A stretch of DNA of 64,000 bases from Zoogloea oryzae (GCF_030161255.1 NZ_BSPX01000013.1:1-64000); one strand, 5' to 3'. Shown: positions 13,715 through 23,047, counted from the first letter of the stretch. Notes: a model not told the origin generated them from the letters alone. Program-made: numbers and translations.

Positions 13715-16700
13715 GCTTCTCCCTGTGCCGCAAGGGCGGGCGCCATCTCTTCGGTCCGGCCCAGGGCCGGCAACTCGACGATGAACTCCGCTCCGCAGAC
13801 GGCATTGTTCCGGGCCGTGATACGCCCGTGATGCGCCTCGACGATCTCGTGACAGATCGCCAGGCCGAGTCCCGTTCCGCCCGCGCCCGTCCGGGTGCGC
13901 GAGCTTTGTACAAACTTGTCGAAGACCAGCTCCAGTTCGCTGGCCGGAATCCCCACGCCTTCGTCGGACACGCCCAGGACAAGCGCCGGCCGGGCATCGG
14001 GCAGCATGCCCGCCCCGAGCCGGACGCGGATTGTCCGCCCCTCCGGCGTGAACTTCACCGCATTTGAAAGCAGGTTACGGACCACCTGCCCGATCCGGGC
14101 CCGATCGCAGCGGCACGGGGGCAGCGCCTTATCCACCGACAGCTCGATGGACTGCCGCCGGGCCTGGACCAGCAGGTCGAACTCGGCGATCACTTCCGAC
14201 ACCACCTCGGACAAGGCGCCGGTTTCCAGGTTGAGCACCATCTGCCCGGCTTCCAGCTTGGAGAGATCGAGCAGATCGTTCACCAGCAACAGCATCCGCT
14301 CGCCGGAGAGGCGGATGCGGCCGAAGTAGTTGCGCAGCTTCTCGTGCCCGGCGCTGGCCACCCGGGTCTCGCCCAGCTTGGCGTAGCCGAGGATGCCGTG
14401 CATCGGGGTGCGTAGCTCGTGGGACATGTTGGCAAGGAAGGCCGACTTGGCCTCGTTGGCGGCCTCGGCGGCATCCTTGGCGGCCTGCAGGTCTTTGGTG
14501 CGCTCATCCACCAGCGTCGCCAGATTGAGGTTGTGGTCGAGGATCTGGGCCTCGCGCGACTTGGCGTCGTCGATGTCCGAATGGGTGCCGATCATGCGCA
14601 GCGCGCGGCCGTCGGCATCCCGCTCGACCACCAGGCCCCGCACCAGCACCCACTTGTAGCGCCCCGATCTGGCGCGCGTCCGGACCTCCATGGCGAGCAT
14701 CGGCGATTCGCCCTTGAGATGAATGCGCCGGGCCTCCAGCAGCGCGGGCAGGTCTTCCGGATGGACCAGCGCCGCCCAGCTGGCGTGGTCGTCGGGCAAC
14801 TCGTCCACCGCGTAGCCGAGCATGGTCTTGCAGCGGTCGGAGCGGAACACCCGGTTCTCGGCGATGTTCCAGTCCCACACCCCGTCGCCGGCGCCGTCGA
14901 GGGCGAACTGCCAGCGCGCCTCGCTCTCCCGCAGGGCCAGCTCGGTTTCCTTCTGGTCGGTCATGTCGCGGATGACCACCAGCGCCCCCCCGGTGGGCAC
15001 CATGCGCAGCCGGGCCTCGAAATGGCGCAGGCGATCGGCGCCGCGCCGGGACGAATACTCCAGCCGCTGCAACTGGCCGCTGCGCCCCGCGGCATGCACC
15101 GCATTGAAGAAGGCCCGGGCCGTGCGGGCCGACAGCACTTCATCGAGCCGCTTGCCCATGAAGGCTTCCGGCGGCACCGTCAGATCCGGCTTGTCGGCGT
15201 GGTAGCGCACGATGCGCATGTCGCCATCGAGCTGAAAAAGCATGTCAGGCATGGCGGCGATCAGCGATTCGTTGGTGGCGTTGGCCTCCTGCACGGCCCG
15301 CTGCTCCCGCTTCCGTTCGGTCACATCCTCGACGACGATCCAGCGGTGGGAGCCATCGCTGCCGCCCACGACGGTCGTCATCACCATCACCGGCACCCGC
15401 TTCCCGCTGCGGTGGAGGAGTTCCTTCTCATAGGCCTTGCCCCGGGCACCGAGGCAGGTATCCACCACCGCCCGGGCATCCCGCGCCGCGTATTCGGCGG
15501 GGGTGAGCATCGGCGGCTGGTCGCAGCACAGCTCATCTTCACTGTAGCCGACGATCCGGCAGAATTCCGAGTTGGCCTGCAGATAGCGCCCCTTGCCGTC
15601 CACCATGGCCATGCCGAGGGAGGCGTGGCGGTACAGCGCGTCGAGCCGGGCGTGGGAATCGATCACTTCCTGCTGGGCGCGGCGCAGCCCGGTCACGTCG
15701 GCGATGGCGCCGGCGGTGCGCTCCGGCCGGCCGCCGGCGTGGAACTCGGTCTTGCCGGCCACGTGGAACCAGCCCACGTTGCCATCGATCCGGGTCACCG
15801 GCAACACGCTGTCGAGGGCGCCCTTGCCGGCCAGGTGGGTCCGCAACGAAATCAGGAATTCCCGCCGGATCGGCCGCGCCAGATGGCGCAGCAGGCCCCG
15901 GACGTTGCGCGGCAGGCCCCCTTTTGGATAGCCGAGCAGGGTGTCGCAGCGGGGTGACAGGAACAGCCGCGTCTGCCCGGCCTGCCATTCCCAGATGCCT
16001 TCCTCGGTGGCGGAAACCGCCAGTTCGAAACGCATCTGGCTGGCCCGATATTCGGAAGTCATCAGGTCGGCCAGCTCGCGGGCACGCTTCTGTTGCCCCG
16101 ACAGGCTGGCCAGCAGAAACGCCAGCAGGCCGCTGCCAGCCACCCCGCCCATTGCCACCAGGGACGAAACCGCGATCAGCTCGGCCGGCGGCGGCGCCGC
16201 CAGGGACAGGCGCCACACCCGCCCGCCAAAGCTGGCGGTGCGGACTTCGGCCAGGGGCGCGGTGGCGTTGTCGATGTTGCTGTAGAGCAGCGCCGGATCA
16301 CTGTCGGACACATCGTCGACGCGCACCCGATAGCCGGCGATGGCCGACTCTGCGAGCCCGTCGAACATCCGGCTCACATCGATCCCGAGGCCAACCAGAC
16401 CATCCTGGGCCTCGCTCGGACTCAGGTCGTCCGCCGAGCGGGCAACCCGATAGAGCATCACGGCGGCACCGCGCTGGGCATCCCCCAGCGCACGCATGGC
16501 GATCGGCTCGGTCATCGCCATGCCGTCAAGACGCAGCGCGTCGTCGATGGCCCGGCGGCGCAGCGGCTCGGAATAGCCATCGTAACCAATGGCCCGCGTG
16601 GTCTGGGCATCGAGCGGCCACACATAAACCACCGGATAGGTCACCCCGGCGCGGGCAGCGTCGGGCGGCGGCGTAATGCGGATATCCCGCTCGTAGGCCG

Positions 16701-17139
16701 CCGACAGCAGCGCCTCGACCGCCGGCACCCGGGCGACATCCACTCGCCGAACCAGCCCGATCGCCACGACCTCGGGCAGGGTCTCGGTGGGCTTGAGGCC
16801 GGCTACGTAGGTTTCGAATTCGCGCTTCTCGACGAGATTCTGGGCCGAGAACAGGCCGGCGACCCCGCGCAGAATGAAATCCACCTTGCCCAGGCGTTCG
16901 TTGAGCTGATGCACCAGCCGGTCGGCCGCCGCCGCATGATGGGCCTTTTCGAGATCGCGCTCGTGGTCGCGCAGATGGGCCCACACCAGCGCAGTGATGA
17001 GCATTCCCAGCGCGAAGGCCGCAACGAACCAGCGGCCCTCCAGCAAAGGCGATGCACCCTGTGAGCGGAGGGCCCGGTCAAATCTCGAAAAAGGAGGGTG
17101 TCGCGGGCTCATTGCCCGAGGTGAACGGCCCCGCGCCAT
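13711..17139 (-). CDS. CHASE-domain multi-PAS sensor histidine kinase
   Basis: This 1142-residue inner-membrane kinase has TM1 at about 36-54 and a periplasmic CHASE domain at about 75-300 (REFETYVAGLKP, YPVVYVWPL). TM2 follows at about 318-345, then four PAS/PAC repeats spanning about 360-890. HisKA has His907 in MSHELRTPMHG, and HATPase_c runs about 1005-1125 with NLLSNAVKF, DEGVGI and GTGLGLAI. CHASE domains bind small extracellular ligands; the ligand here is unknown. There is no receiver domain, consistent with direct transfer to the overlapping receiver-HATPase protein. ATG 17112 is an alternative start, because the 17139 ATG abuts a strong hairpin that would hide its ribosome-binding site. 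Confidence 0.85.
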   Translation of the reverse strand: MARGRSPRAMSPRHPPFSRFDRALRSQGASPLLEGRWFVAAFALGMLITALVWAHLRDHERDLEKAHHAAAADRLVHQLNERLGKVDFILRGVAGLFSAQNLVEKREFETYVAGLKPTETLPEVVAIGLVRRVDVARVPAVEALLSAAYERDIRITPPPDAARAGVTYPVVYVWPLDAQTTRAIGYDGYSEPLRRRAIDDALRLDGMAMTEPIAMRALGDAQRGAAVMLYRVARSADDLSPSEAQDGLVGLGIDVSRMFDGLAESAIAGYRVRVDDVSDSDPALLYSNIDNATAPLAEVRTASFGGRVWRLSLAAPPPAELIAVSSLVAMGGVAGSGLLAFLLASLSGQQKRARELADLMTSEYRASQMRFELAVSATEEGIWEWQAGQTRLFLSPRCDTLLGYPKGGLPRNVRGLLRHLARPIRREFLISLRTHLAGKGALDSVLPVTRIDGNVGWFHVAGKTEFHAGGRPERTAGAIADVTGLRRAQQEVIDSHARLDALYRHASLGMAMVDGKGRYLQANSEFCRIVGYSEDELCCDQPPMLTPAEYAARDARAVVDTCLGARGKAYEKELLHRSGKRVPVMVMTTVVGGSDGSHRWIVVEDVTERKREQRAVQEANATNESLIAAMPDMLFQLDGDMRIVRYHADKPDLTVPPEAFMGKRLDEVLSARTARAFFNAVHAAGRSGQLQRLEYSSRRGADRLRHFEARLRMVPTGGALVVIRDMTDQKETELALRESEARWQFALDGAGDGVWDWNIAENRVFRSDRCKTMLGYAVDELPDDHASWAALVHPEDLPALLEARRIHLKGESPMLAMEVRTRARSGRYKWVLVRGLVVERDADGRALRMIGTHSDIDDAKSREAQILDHNLNLATLVDERTKDLQAAKDAAEAANEAKSAFLANMSHELRTPMHGILGYAKLGETRVASAGHEKLRNYFGRIRLSGERMLLLVNDLLDLSKLEAGQMVLNLETGALSEVVSEVIAEFDLLVQARRQSIELSVDKALPPCRCDRARIGQVVRNLLSNAVKFTPEGRTIRVRLGAGMLPDARPALVLGVSDEGVGIPASELELVFDKFVQSSRTRTGAGGTGLGLAICHEIVEAHHGRITARNNAVCGAEFIVELPALGRTEEMAPALAAQGEA

Positions 17140-17140
17140 A

Positions 17141-17165
17141 AAGCTTGAGGGCTCGCCTCAAGCTT
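17141..17165 (-). terminator. Hairpin between the RND operon and the kinase operon
   Basis: AAGCTTGAGG and CCTCAAGCTT form a perfect 10-bp stem with a 5-base loop, 16 bases beyond the DUF2892 stop. The minus-strand tail is only TTTA, so termination may be partial and allow read-through into the kinase gene. Confidence 0.6.
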
Positions 17166-17181
17166 CGTCATGAACGCCGCA

Positions 17182-17406
17182 TCAGGCGCAGCCGGTGCTG
17201 TCCTTCACGCCAAACTTGCGCAGGATGTTCTCGAGCGGACAGAAGCGCGTGAAGCCGCTCTGGAACAGATTGCCCCCCACGAAGGCGGTGAACCACAGGA
17301 ACTTGCTGCTCACGAAAAGCGGGCTTCCCTCCACGCCGAGGGCCAGCGAGATCATCACGAAAGCACCGGCAAAGATGCGCACGAACTGGTTGACGGTGAG
17401 CTTCAT
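17182..17406 (-). CDS. DUF2892 (YgaP-like) small membrane protein
   Basis: This 74-residue protein has two hydrophobic segments (about 8-25 and 34-52) and a Cys-containing tail (FCPLENILRKFGV), the pattern of DUF2892. That domain also forms the membrane tail of the rhodanese YgaP and is often found near sulfur- or metal-stress efflux genes. The start codon overlaps the stop of the RND pump gene (ATGA), so translation is coupled. Function within the efflux operon is unknown; a link to sulfide or sulfane-sulfur handling is inference from family context. Confidence 0.75.
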   Translation of the reverse strand: MKLTVNQFVRIFAGAFVMISLALGVEGSPLFVSSKFLWFTAFVGGNLFQSGFTRFCPLENILRKFGVKDSTGCA

Positions 17407-20400
17407 GAGACTTCTCCTTCGGTTGCGGCGCGCCGCTTGTGGGTGGCCGCGTAATACAGGACAGGAATGACCACCAGGGTCAGCAGGGTGGACACCAGCA
17501 CGCCAAACACCAGGCTGATCGCCAGCCCGTTGAAGATCGGGTCGTCGAGAATGAACAACGCACCGATCATCGCCGCCAGGCCGGTGAGCCCGATGGGCTT
17601 GGCGCGCACCGCCGCGGCGTGGATGGTGGCTTCGGCAAGGCTGGTGCCGGCCGCCACCTGCTGGTCGATGAAATCCACCAGCAGGATCGAGTTGCGCACG
17701 ATGATCCCCGCCAGCGCGATCATCCCGATCATGCTGGTGGCGGTGAACTGGCTGCCCAGCAGCGCATGGCCCGGCATCACGCCGATGATGGTGAGCGGGA
17801 TCGGCGCCATGATGATGAGCGGCACCAGATAGCTCCTGAACTGCGCCACCACCAGCACGTAGATCAGCACCAGGCCCACCGCGTAGGCGGCACCCATGTC
17901 GCGGAAGGTCTCGTAGGTGATCTGCCATTCGCCGTCCCACTTGATGGCGTAGGCGGCATAGGGGTCGTCGGGCTGGTGGATGAACCACTCGCCCAGCACG
18001 CCCGCCAGCCCCTCGCCCACCAGTGGCAGATCCTTCACCTTGCTGCGGATGTCGAACATGCCGTAGAGGGGCGAATCCAGCTTGCCGCCCATGTCGCCGG
18101 TCACGTAGACCACCGGCAGCAGATCCTTGTGGTAGATCACCTGCTCGCGGCGGGTGGGCTGCACCTGCACCAGCTCCGACACCGGCACCAGCGCGCCGCC
18201 GGCCTCCGGCGCCCGCGCGCGCACCTTCATCTGGAGGATCTGCTCCACCGACGACAGCCGCTCCGGCGGCAGGGTGAGGCGCACCGGCAGTTCATACTTG
18301 TTGTCGCCGCCATGCACCGGGGTGACGTTCTCGCCGCCAAGCCCCAGGCGCACCACCTCGACGATGTCGGCCTGGGCCACGCCGAGGCGCGCCGCCTTGG
18401 CCTGATTGACCCGCAGCACCAGTTTGGGCGCAGCCTCGTCCACGGTGTCGTCCACGCCCACGATGTCCGGCGTCGCTTCAAACGCCTTGCGCAGCGTGCC
18501 AGCCACCGCCACCTGGCCGGCGTAGTCCGGGCCGTACACCTCGGCCACGATGGGCGAGAGCACCGGCGGGCCAGGGGGCACCTCGACGACCTTGGCGTTG
18601 CCGCCGTGCCGGAGGGCGATGGAGGCCACCACGTCGCGCACCGACACCGCGATCTCGTGGCTCTTGCGGCTGCGCTTGTGCTTGTCCACGAGATTGACCT
18701 GGATGTCCCCCATCTCGGGCAGGGCACGCAGGTAGTACTGACGCACCAGCCCGTTGAAGTTGATCGGCGCAGCGGTCCCGGCGTAGGTCTGGAAGTCGGT
18801 CACTTCATCGACCTTCGCCAGCTCGTCGCCGATCTCCCGGAGCACCTCGGTGGTCGTCTCGACAGGCGTGCCCACCGGCATGTCGAGCACCACCTGGAAC
18901 TCGCTCTTGTTGTCGAAGGGCAGCATCTTGAGCACCACCAGCTGCACCACCGCCAGCGACACCGACAGGGCAATCGCCAGCACCACGCCCAGCCACAGCT
19001 TCATCCGCGCCCGGCCGCCGGTTCTGGGGTCGAGCAGCGGCGTCATGATGCGGCGGAACAGGGCTTCGAGGCGCTGGGTGAACTTGTCCGGCCCGTGGTC
19101 GGCCGGCATTGCGCCGTGCCCGCCACCGGCCATCAGCTTGCCCGCCAGCCACGGGGTGACGATGAAGGCCACCGCCAGCGAGATGAACATGCCCATCGAC
19201 GAGTTGATCGGGATCGGGCTCATGTACGGCCCCATCAGGCCTGACACGAAAGCCATCGGGAGCAGCGCCGCGATCACCGTGAAGGTGGCCAGGATGGTCG
19301 GCCCGCCGACTTCATCCACCGCCTTCGGGATCAGCTGCCACAGGGGCGTGGCCGGCTCAAGGGTGTGCCAGCGGTGGATGTTCTCCACCACCACGATGGC
19401 GTCGTCCACCAGGATGCCGATGGAGAAGATCAGCGCGAACAGCGACACCCGGTTGAGGGTGAAGCCCCACGCCCACGAGGCGAACAGCGTAGCCGCCAGG
19501 GTGAGCGTGACCGCCGCACCGACGATCACCGCCTCGCGCCTGCCCAGCGCAAAGAACACCAGCAGCACCACCGCCGAGGTGGCAAACACCAGCTTGCCGA
19601 TCAGCTTGTCGGCCTTCTCGGTGGCCGTCTCGCCGTAGTTGCGGGTCACCGTCACCTCGACGCCGTCGGGCACGATGCTGCCCTTGAGCTGATCGATCCG
19701 GCGGATCAGGCCGTCGGCCACGTCGGCGGCGTTCTCGCCCGGCTTCTTGGAGATCGACAGCGTCACGGCCGGGAAGCGCTCGCCGCTGGCGGCGGCATCC
19801 CCCGCGCCCTTGCCGAGGGCGTGCCACACGTAGCGCGACGGCTGATCCGCTCCATCCACCACCGTGGCCACGTCGGCCATTGTCACCGGCCGGCCTCCGG
19901 AGACGCCCACCACCAGCCGACGCACGTCGTCGGCGCTCTCGATGTAGGTGCCGGTCTGCACCAGCACCTCCTGGTTCTGGTCGATCAGCTTGCCGCTCGG
20001 CTGGGAGGCATTGGCCAGCAGCAGCGCGCCTTTCAGATCCTGGGGCGTGAGGCCATAGGCGTTCATCCGGCCGGGGTCCATCAACACCCGCAGCACGTGG
20101 TCCGGGCCACCGATGGTGCTCACGTCCCGCGTGCCCTTGACGCGCTTGAGTTCCACTTCCACCGCGCGGCCCACCTGCTGCAGGTCGAAGGCCGAGCGGG
20201 CCGGATCACGCGTCCAAAGGGTAAGCGCGACGATGGGCACGTCGTCGATGCCCTTCGGCTTGATGACCGGCTCCGCCACCCCCAGCTCGGGGGAGATCCA
20301 GTCCCGGTGGCTGTGGATGGTGTCGTACAGGCGCACGATGGCGTCCTGGTTCTTGACGCCCACCTTGAACTGCACGGTGATGATCGCCATGCCCGGGCGC

Positions 20401-20660
20401 GACACCGAATACACGTGATCCATCCCGGCGATGCGCGACAGCACCTGCTCGGCCGGGCGGGCGACCAGCGCCTCCACGTCCTTGGCCGAGGCGCCGGGAA
20501 AGGCCACCATCACGTCGGCCATGGTCACGTCGATCTGGGGCTCTTCTTCCTTGGGCGTGACGAGGGTGGCAAAGACGCCCAGCAGCATCAGCACCAGGGC
20601 GAGGAGCGGGGTGAGCGCGTTGCGCTGGAACAGCGCCGCAATACGACCAGCGATCCCCAT
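17403..20660 (-). CDS. RND-family efflux pump, inner-membrane subunit
   Basis: This 1085-residue proton-driven exporter of the AcrB/CzcA superfamily has TM1 after a short N-terminus (LLALVLMLLGVFATLV). A large periplasmic loop follows, then the TM2-TM6 cluster containing GILVDDAIVVVEN, whose paired Asp residues match the TM4 proton-relay site. A second periplasmic loop and the C-terminal TM7-TM12 cluster complete the usual duplicated layout. Length is normal for the family. The periplasmic adaptor gene lies just upstream (3-bp gap). No outer-membrane channel gene is present, so a channel must be supplied from elsewhere. Substrate is not predictable from sequence. Confidence 0.88.
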   Translation of the reverse strand: MGIAGRIAALFQRNALTPLLALVLMLLGVFATLVTPKEEEPQIDVTMADVMVAFPGASAKDVEALVARPAEQVLSRIAGMDHVYSVSRPGMAIITVQFKVGVKNQDAIVRLYDTIHSHRDWISPELGVAEPVIKPKGIDDVPIVALTLWTRDPARSAFDLQQVGRAVEVELKRVKGTRDVSTIGGPDHVLRVLMDPGRMNAYGLTPQDLKGALLLANASQPSGKLIDQNQEVLVQTGTYIESADDVRRLVVGVSGGRPVTMADVATVVDGADQPSRYVWHALGKGAGDAAASGERFPAVTLSISKKPGENAADVADGLIRRIDQLKGSIVPDGVEVTVTRNYGETATEKADKLIGKLVFATSAVVLLVFFALGRREAVIVGAAVTLTLAATLFASWAWGFTLNRVSLFALIFSIGILVDDAIVVVENIHRWHTLEPATPLWQLIPKAVDEVGGPTILATFTVIAALLPMAFVSGLMGPYMSPIPINSSMGMFISLAVAFIVTPWLAGKLMAGGGHGAMPADHGPDKFTQRLEALFRRIMTPLLDPRTGGRARMKLWLGVVLAIALSVSLAVVQLVVLKMLPFDNKSEFQVVLDMPVGTPVETTTEVLREIGDELAKVDEVTDFQTYAGTAAPINFNGLVRQYYLRALPEMGDIQVNLVDKHKRSRKSHEIAVSVRDVVASIALRHGGNAKVVEVPPGPPVLSPIVAEVYGPDYAGQVAVAGTLRKAFEATPDIVGVDDTVDEAAPKLVLRVNQAKAARLGVAQADIVEVVRLGLGGENVTPVHGGDNKYELPVRLTLPPERLSSVEQILQMKVRARAPEAGGALVPVSELVQVQPTRREQVIYHKDLLPVVYVTGDMGGKLDSPLYGMFDIRSKVKDLPLVGEGLAGVLGEWFIHQPDDPYAAYAIKWDGEWQITYETFRDMGAAYAVGLVLIYVLVVAQFRSYLVPLIIMAPIPLTIIGVMPGHALLGSQFTATSMIGMIALAGIIVRNSILLVDFIDQQVAAGTSLAEATIHAAAVRAKPIGLTGLAAMIGALFILDDPIFNGLAISLVFGVLVSTLLTLVVIPVLYYAATHKRRAATEGEVS

Positions 20661-20663
20661 GAT

Positions 20664-21728
20664 TCAGCGCGCCTGACGAAGCAGACCGGCACGCACCGGA
20701 TCGAGGGCGACCAGCTCGCCGCCGGAGAGCCCCGCCAGCACCTCGACGCTGCCGTCGGCGAGCGGGCTGCCCACCCGCAGCTGGCGCAGGCTGAAGCCGC
20801 CCTTGCCGTCGGCCACGTAGACGCCGGTGATCTCGCCCCGGCGCAGGATCGCCCCCGCCGGCACCGCCAGCCGCGGCGCATCGCCCACCACGAAATGCAC
20901 CCGCGCCGCCATGCCCGGCACCACGCCGGCAGCGTCGGCGGGCAGGCTCACCCGCACCCGCGCGGTGTGGGTGCGCGGATCGGCCGAAGGCAGCACGACG
21001 ATCGCCGCCGCATCCAGCCAGCGGCCGCTTTCGGGGAATTCCACCTTCGCCTTCAGGCCGGCCTTGCCCAGTTCGGCAAGGCGTGACTGGGGCACATCCA
21101 CCACCGCCCGCAGGCCGCCGGGTTCGTAGATCGTCATCAGCGGACGGCCCGGCTGGGCCATCTCGCCGGCTTCGGTGAGGCGCTGGGCGATCACCCCGTC
21201 GATGGGCGAAGTCACCGTCGCGAAGCCTCGGGAGGCATCCAGCTGGGCCCGGGCCGCCTCGGCCGACTTGTGCTGGGCCGCGGCCGAATCAAAGGCCGCC
21301 TGGGCCTGATCCACCGCCGCGGCGCTGATGAAATTGCGCGCCTTCAGGCTGCGGGTGCGTTCAAGGCTGGCCCTGGCCTCGACCACCCGGGCCTGGGCCG
21401 CCGCCACGTTGGCGGTGGCCGCCGCCACGGCCTGATCGGCCTCGCGGGTGTCGATGCGCATCAGCACGTCGCCGCGACGCACCCGGGCGCCGGCATCGAC
21501 CCGCGCCTCCAGCACCCGCCCCTGCACCTGGGCGGCCACGGTGGCCTGACGGATCGCCTCGATGGTCGCCTCGCTGGCGTAGGTCTGGGCGTGGGCCTGC
21601 AGGCCGATGCGCACGGTGGGCACGTCGGCCGTCGTCGGGACGGCAGGAGCTGCAACAGGGGACAGCGCCAGCACTGCCGCGAGCAGGCCGGACGCACCGG
21701 AAAGACGGAGAGAAGTGTATAGGAACAT
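20664..21728 (-). CDS. RND efflux periplasmic adaptor (membrane fusion protein)
   Basis: This 354-residue HlyD/AcrA-type adaptor has an N-terminal signal sequence (about 1-29, LLAAVLALSPVAAPA), then the lipoyl half VQGRVLEARVDAGARVRRGD. An Ala-rich helical hairpin (about 95-165), the second lipoyl half (VTSPIDGVIAQRLTEAGE), and beta-barrel and membrane-proximal domains follow. It bridges the inner-membrane pump to an outer-membrane channel. No Shine-Dalgarno sequence precedes the ATG, and the predicted transcription start falls on the ATG itself, which suggests a leaderless message. It is first gene of the adaptor-pump-DUF2892 operon. Confidence 0.85.
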   Translation of the reverse strand: MFLYTSLRLSGASGLLAAVLALSPVAAPAVPTTADVPTVRIGLQAHAQTYASEATIEAIRQATVAAQVQGRVLEARVDAGARVRRGDVLMRIDTREADQAVAAATANVAAAQARVVEARASLERTRSLKARNFISAAAVDQAQAAFDSAAAQHKSAEAARAQLDASRGFATVTSPIDGVIAQRLTEAGEMAQPGRPLMTIYEPGGLRAVVDVPQSRLAELGKAGLKAKVEFPESGRWLDAAAIVVLPSADPRTHTARVRVSLPADAAGVVPGMAARVHFVVGDAPRLAVPAGAILRRGEITGVYVADGKGGFSLRQLRVGSPLADGSVEVLAGLSGGELVALDPVRAGLLRQAR

Positions 21729-21757
21729 AATATAAGAATACGCTTATATTATGTTCC
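21722..21757. promoter_or_regulatory. Perfect 15-bp inverted repeat operator of the RND operon
   Basis: GGAACATAATATAAG (21722-21736) and its exact reverse complement (21743-21757) flank a 6-base centre. The dyad covers the promoter spacer, the -10 element and the first bases of the adaptor gene. An AT-rich dyad in this place fits repression by an ArsR- or TetR-type regulator, but no regulator gene is adjacent. Confidence 0.8.
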
Positions 21758-21762
21758 GTCAA
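21735..21762 (-). promoter_or_regulatory. Sigma-70 promoter of the RND operon
   Basis: TTGACG (21762-21757), a 16-base spacer and TATTCT (21740-21735) lie on the minus strand. A start point about seven bases beyond the -10 falls at 21728, the A of the adaptor start codon. Confidence 0.6.
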
Positions 21763-21795
21763 GCCGGCGGGGCCTCCGCCGGTCAAACTGCGGCC

Positions 21796-22638
21796 TCAGG
21801 CCGCCAGATCGAGTGCAGCCAGCCGGCGCACCACCCCTTCCACGCAGCGACCGCCTTCGAGGAAGACCAGATCGGGGAAGGCCAGCATCCGGGCGATCGC
21901 GATGCCGCGCCCGTGGGGCTCGACCGAGCGCGCCGGATTGAGGTTGAGATAAGGCCCCGGATCGAAACCGTTGCCCTGATCGCGGATCAGGAAGCGCACT
22001 TCCCGCGGGCGCAGCTCCACCCGCAGGTAGGCAAAACGTTCGAGATAGGCCGGCGTGTCGAGCAGGCGCTCGACCTCGTTACGCCACGCGCCACAGCTCA
22101 TCAGCTCGCCCTTGCGCACGAAGCCCAGCCCCAGGTTGCCGTGCTCCACGGCGTTGAGCATCAGCTCGGAAAGGGCGATCTGCACCATCTCGGATTCGGG
22201 GCACAGCCCCGCCACCAGCTGCGACAGGCCGGTGACATCCTCCAGGGTACGGAACGGGAAATAGCCACCCGCCGGCGCGCTCACGCCACCCCACGGCAGG
22301 GCCAGCGCCGCCACCAGCGCCTGACGCTCGAACGGCTTGACCAGGAAACCCGACACCGTGGCGTACAGCCCGGTCTCCACCGCCAGCAGATCCTCGGCCT
22401 CCAGCAGCAGGGTGACCTGCACGCCGGCATCCTTGAGCACGGCCAGCAGCGCGAGCGAGCACTCGTCCGACGACACATCGACGATCACCCGATCGCCGAG
22501 CGTCAGTTCGTCCGTGAGGCGCACGCACGCCTCGAGACAGGCCAGCGGCCTGCACTCGTACCCGGCCGGCGCCAGCCAAGCCTCGATCTGCCCTGCCAAC
22601 TGGGGATTATCCCCCACCAGCCAGATGCGACTCGCCAT
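21796..22638 (-). CDS. Receiver-HATPase (RsbW-like) protein, orphan
   Basis: This 280-residue protein has a receiver-like domain (about 1-115; WLVGDN, candidate phospho-Asp in RVIVDVSSDE, Lys in FLVKPFE) followed by an HATPase_c_2 domain (about 130-275). The latter shows N-box ELMLNAVEHGNLGL, DQGNGFDPG and PHGRGIAIAR. The layout is the same as the 12794-13714 gene, making it a divergent paralogue. The start at 22638 avoids overlap with the upstream cbiX gene and has GGGGAGG upstream. The receiver is less canonical, with only one Asp in the usual acidic pair. No sensor kinase or phosphatase is adjacent. Confidence 0.78.
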   Translation of the reverse strand: MASRIWLVGDNPQLAGQIEAWLAPAGYECRPLACLEACVRLTDELTLGDRVIVDVSSDECSLALLAVLKDAGVQVTLLLEAEDLLAVETGLYATVSGFLVKPFERQALVAALALPWGGVSAPAGGYFPFRTLEDVTGLSQLVAGLCPESEMVQIALSELMLNAVEHGNLGLGFVRKGELMSCGAWRNEVERLLDTPAYLERFAYLRVELRPREVRFLIRDQGNGFDPGPYLNLNPARSVEPHGRGIAIARMLAFPDLVFLEGGRCVEGVVRRLAALDLAA

Positions 22639-22660
22639 CGAACCCCAGACCTCCCCTGTC

Positions 22661-23047
22661 TCAGTCGGCCGACGCAACACCGCCAGCCCCCGCCGCATAA
22701 ACCGCCATCGCCTGCACCACCCCGGCATCCTCGCCGACGGCCGTGACCAGCTCGATCCGGCACGCCGGATGCTTGGCCTGCACCGCCTCGATCAGCGCCG
22801 GCACGTCGCGCTTCAGGTGCCCGCCCTGGGCCAGGAACAGCGGCACCACGCGCACCACCTCCGCGCCCGAGGCCGCCGCCGCTTCCACGGCCTCGGCCAG
22901 GGTCGGCGTCATCAGTTCGAGAAACGCCACGCTGACCAGCGTGCCCGGACGCAGCCGACGCACCTCCTCAGCCACCCGCTGGGCCGGCAGGGCCCAGATC
23001 GGATCACGCGCCCCGTGGGCAAACAGTACGATTGCTTCCTGCGACAT
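22661..23047 (-). CDS. Short CbiX/SirB-type sirohydrochlorin chelatase
   Basis: This 128-residue single-domain chelatase has AIVLFAHGARDP (about 5-16), with the metal-site His, and VVRVVPLFLAQGGHLKRDVP (about 65-84), with the second His. Both are hallmarks of the CbiX short form. It inserts cobalt or iron into sirohydrochlorin on the way to cobalamin or siroheme; siroheme would serve nitrite and sulfite reductases. Which metal cannot be told from sequence. The gene sits 22 bp upstream of the receiver-HATPase gene and may share its transcript. Confidence 0.8.
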   Translation of the reverse strand: MSQEAIVLFAHGARDPIWALPAQRVAEEVRRLRPGTLVSVAFLELMTPTLAEAVEAAAASGAEVVRVVPLFLAQGGHLKRDVPALIEAVQAKHPACRIELVTAVGEDAGVVQAMAVYAAGAGGVASAD

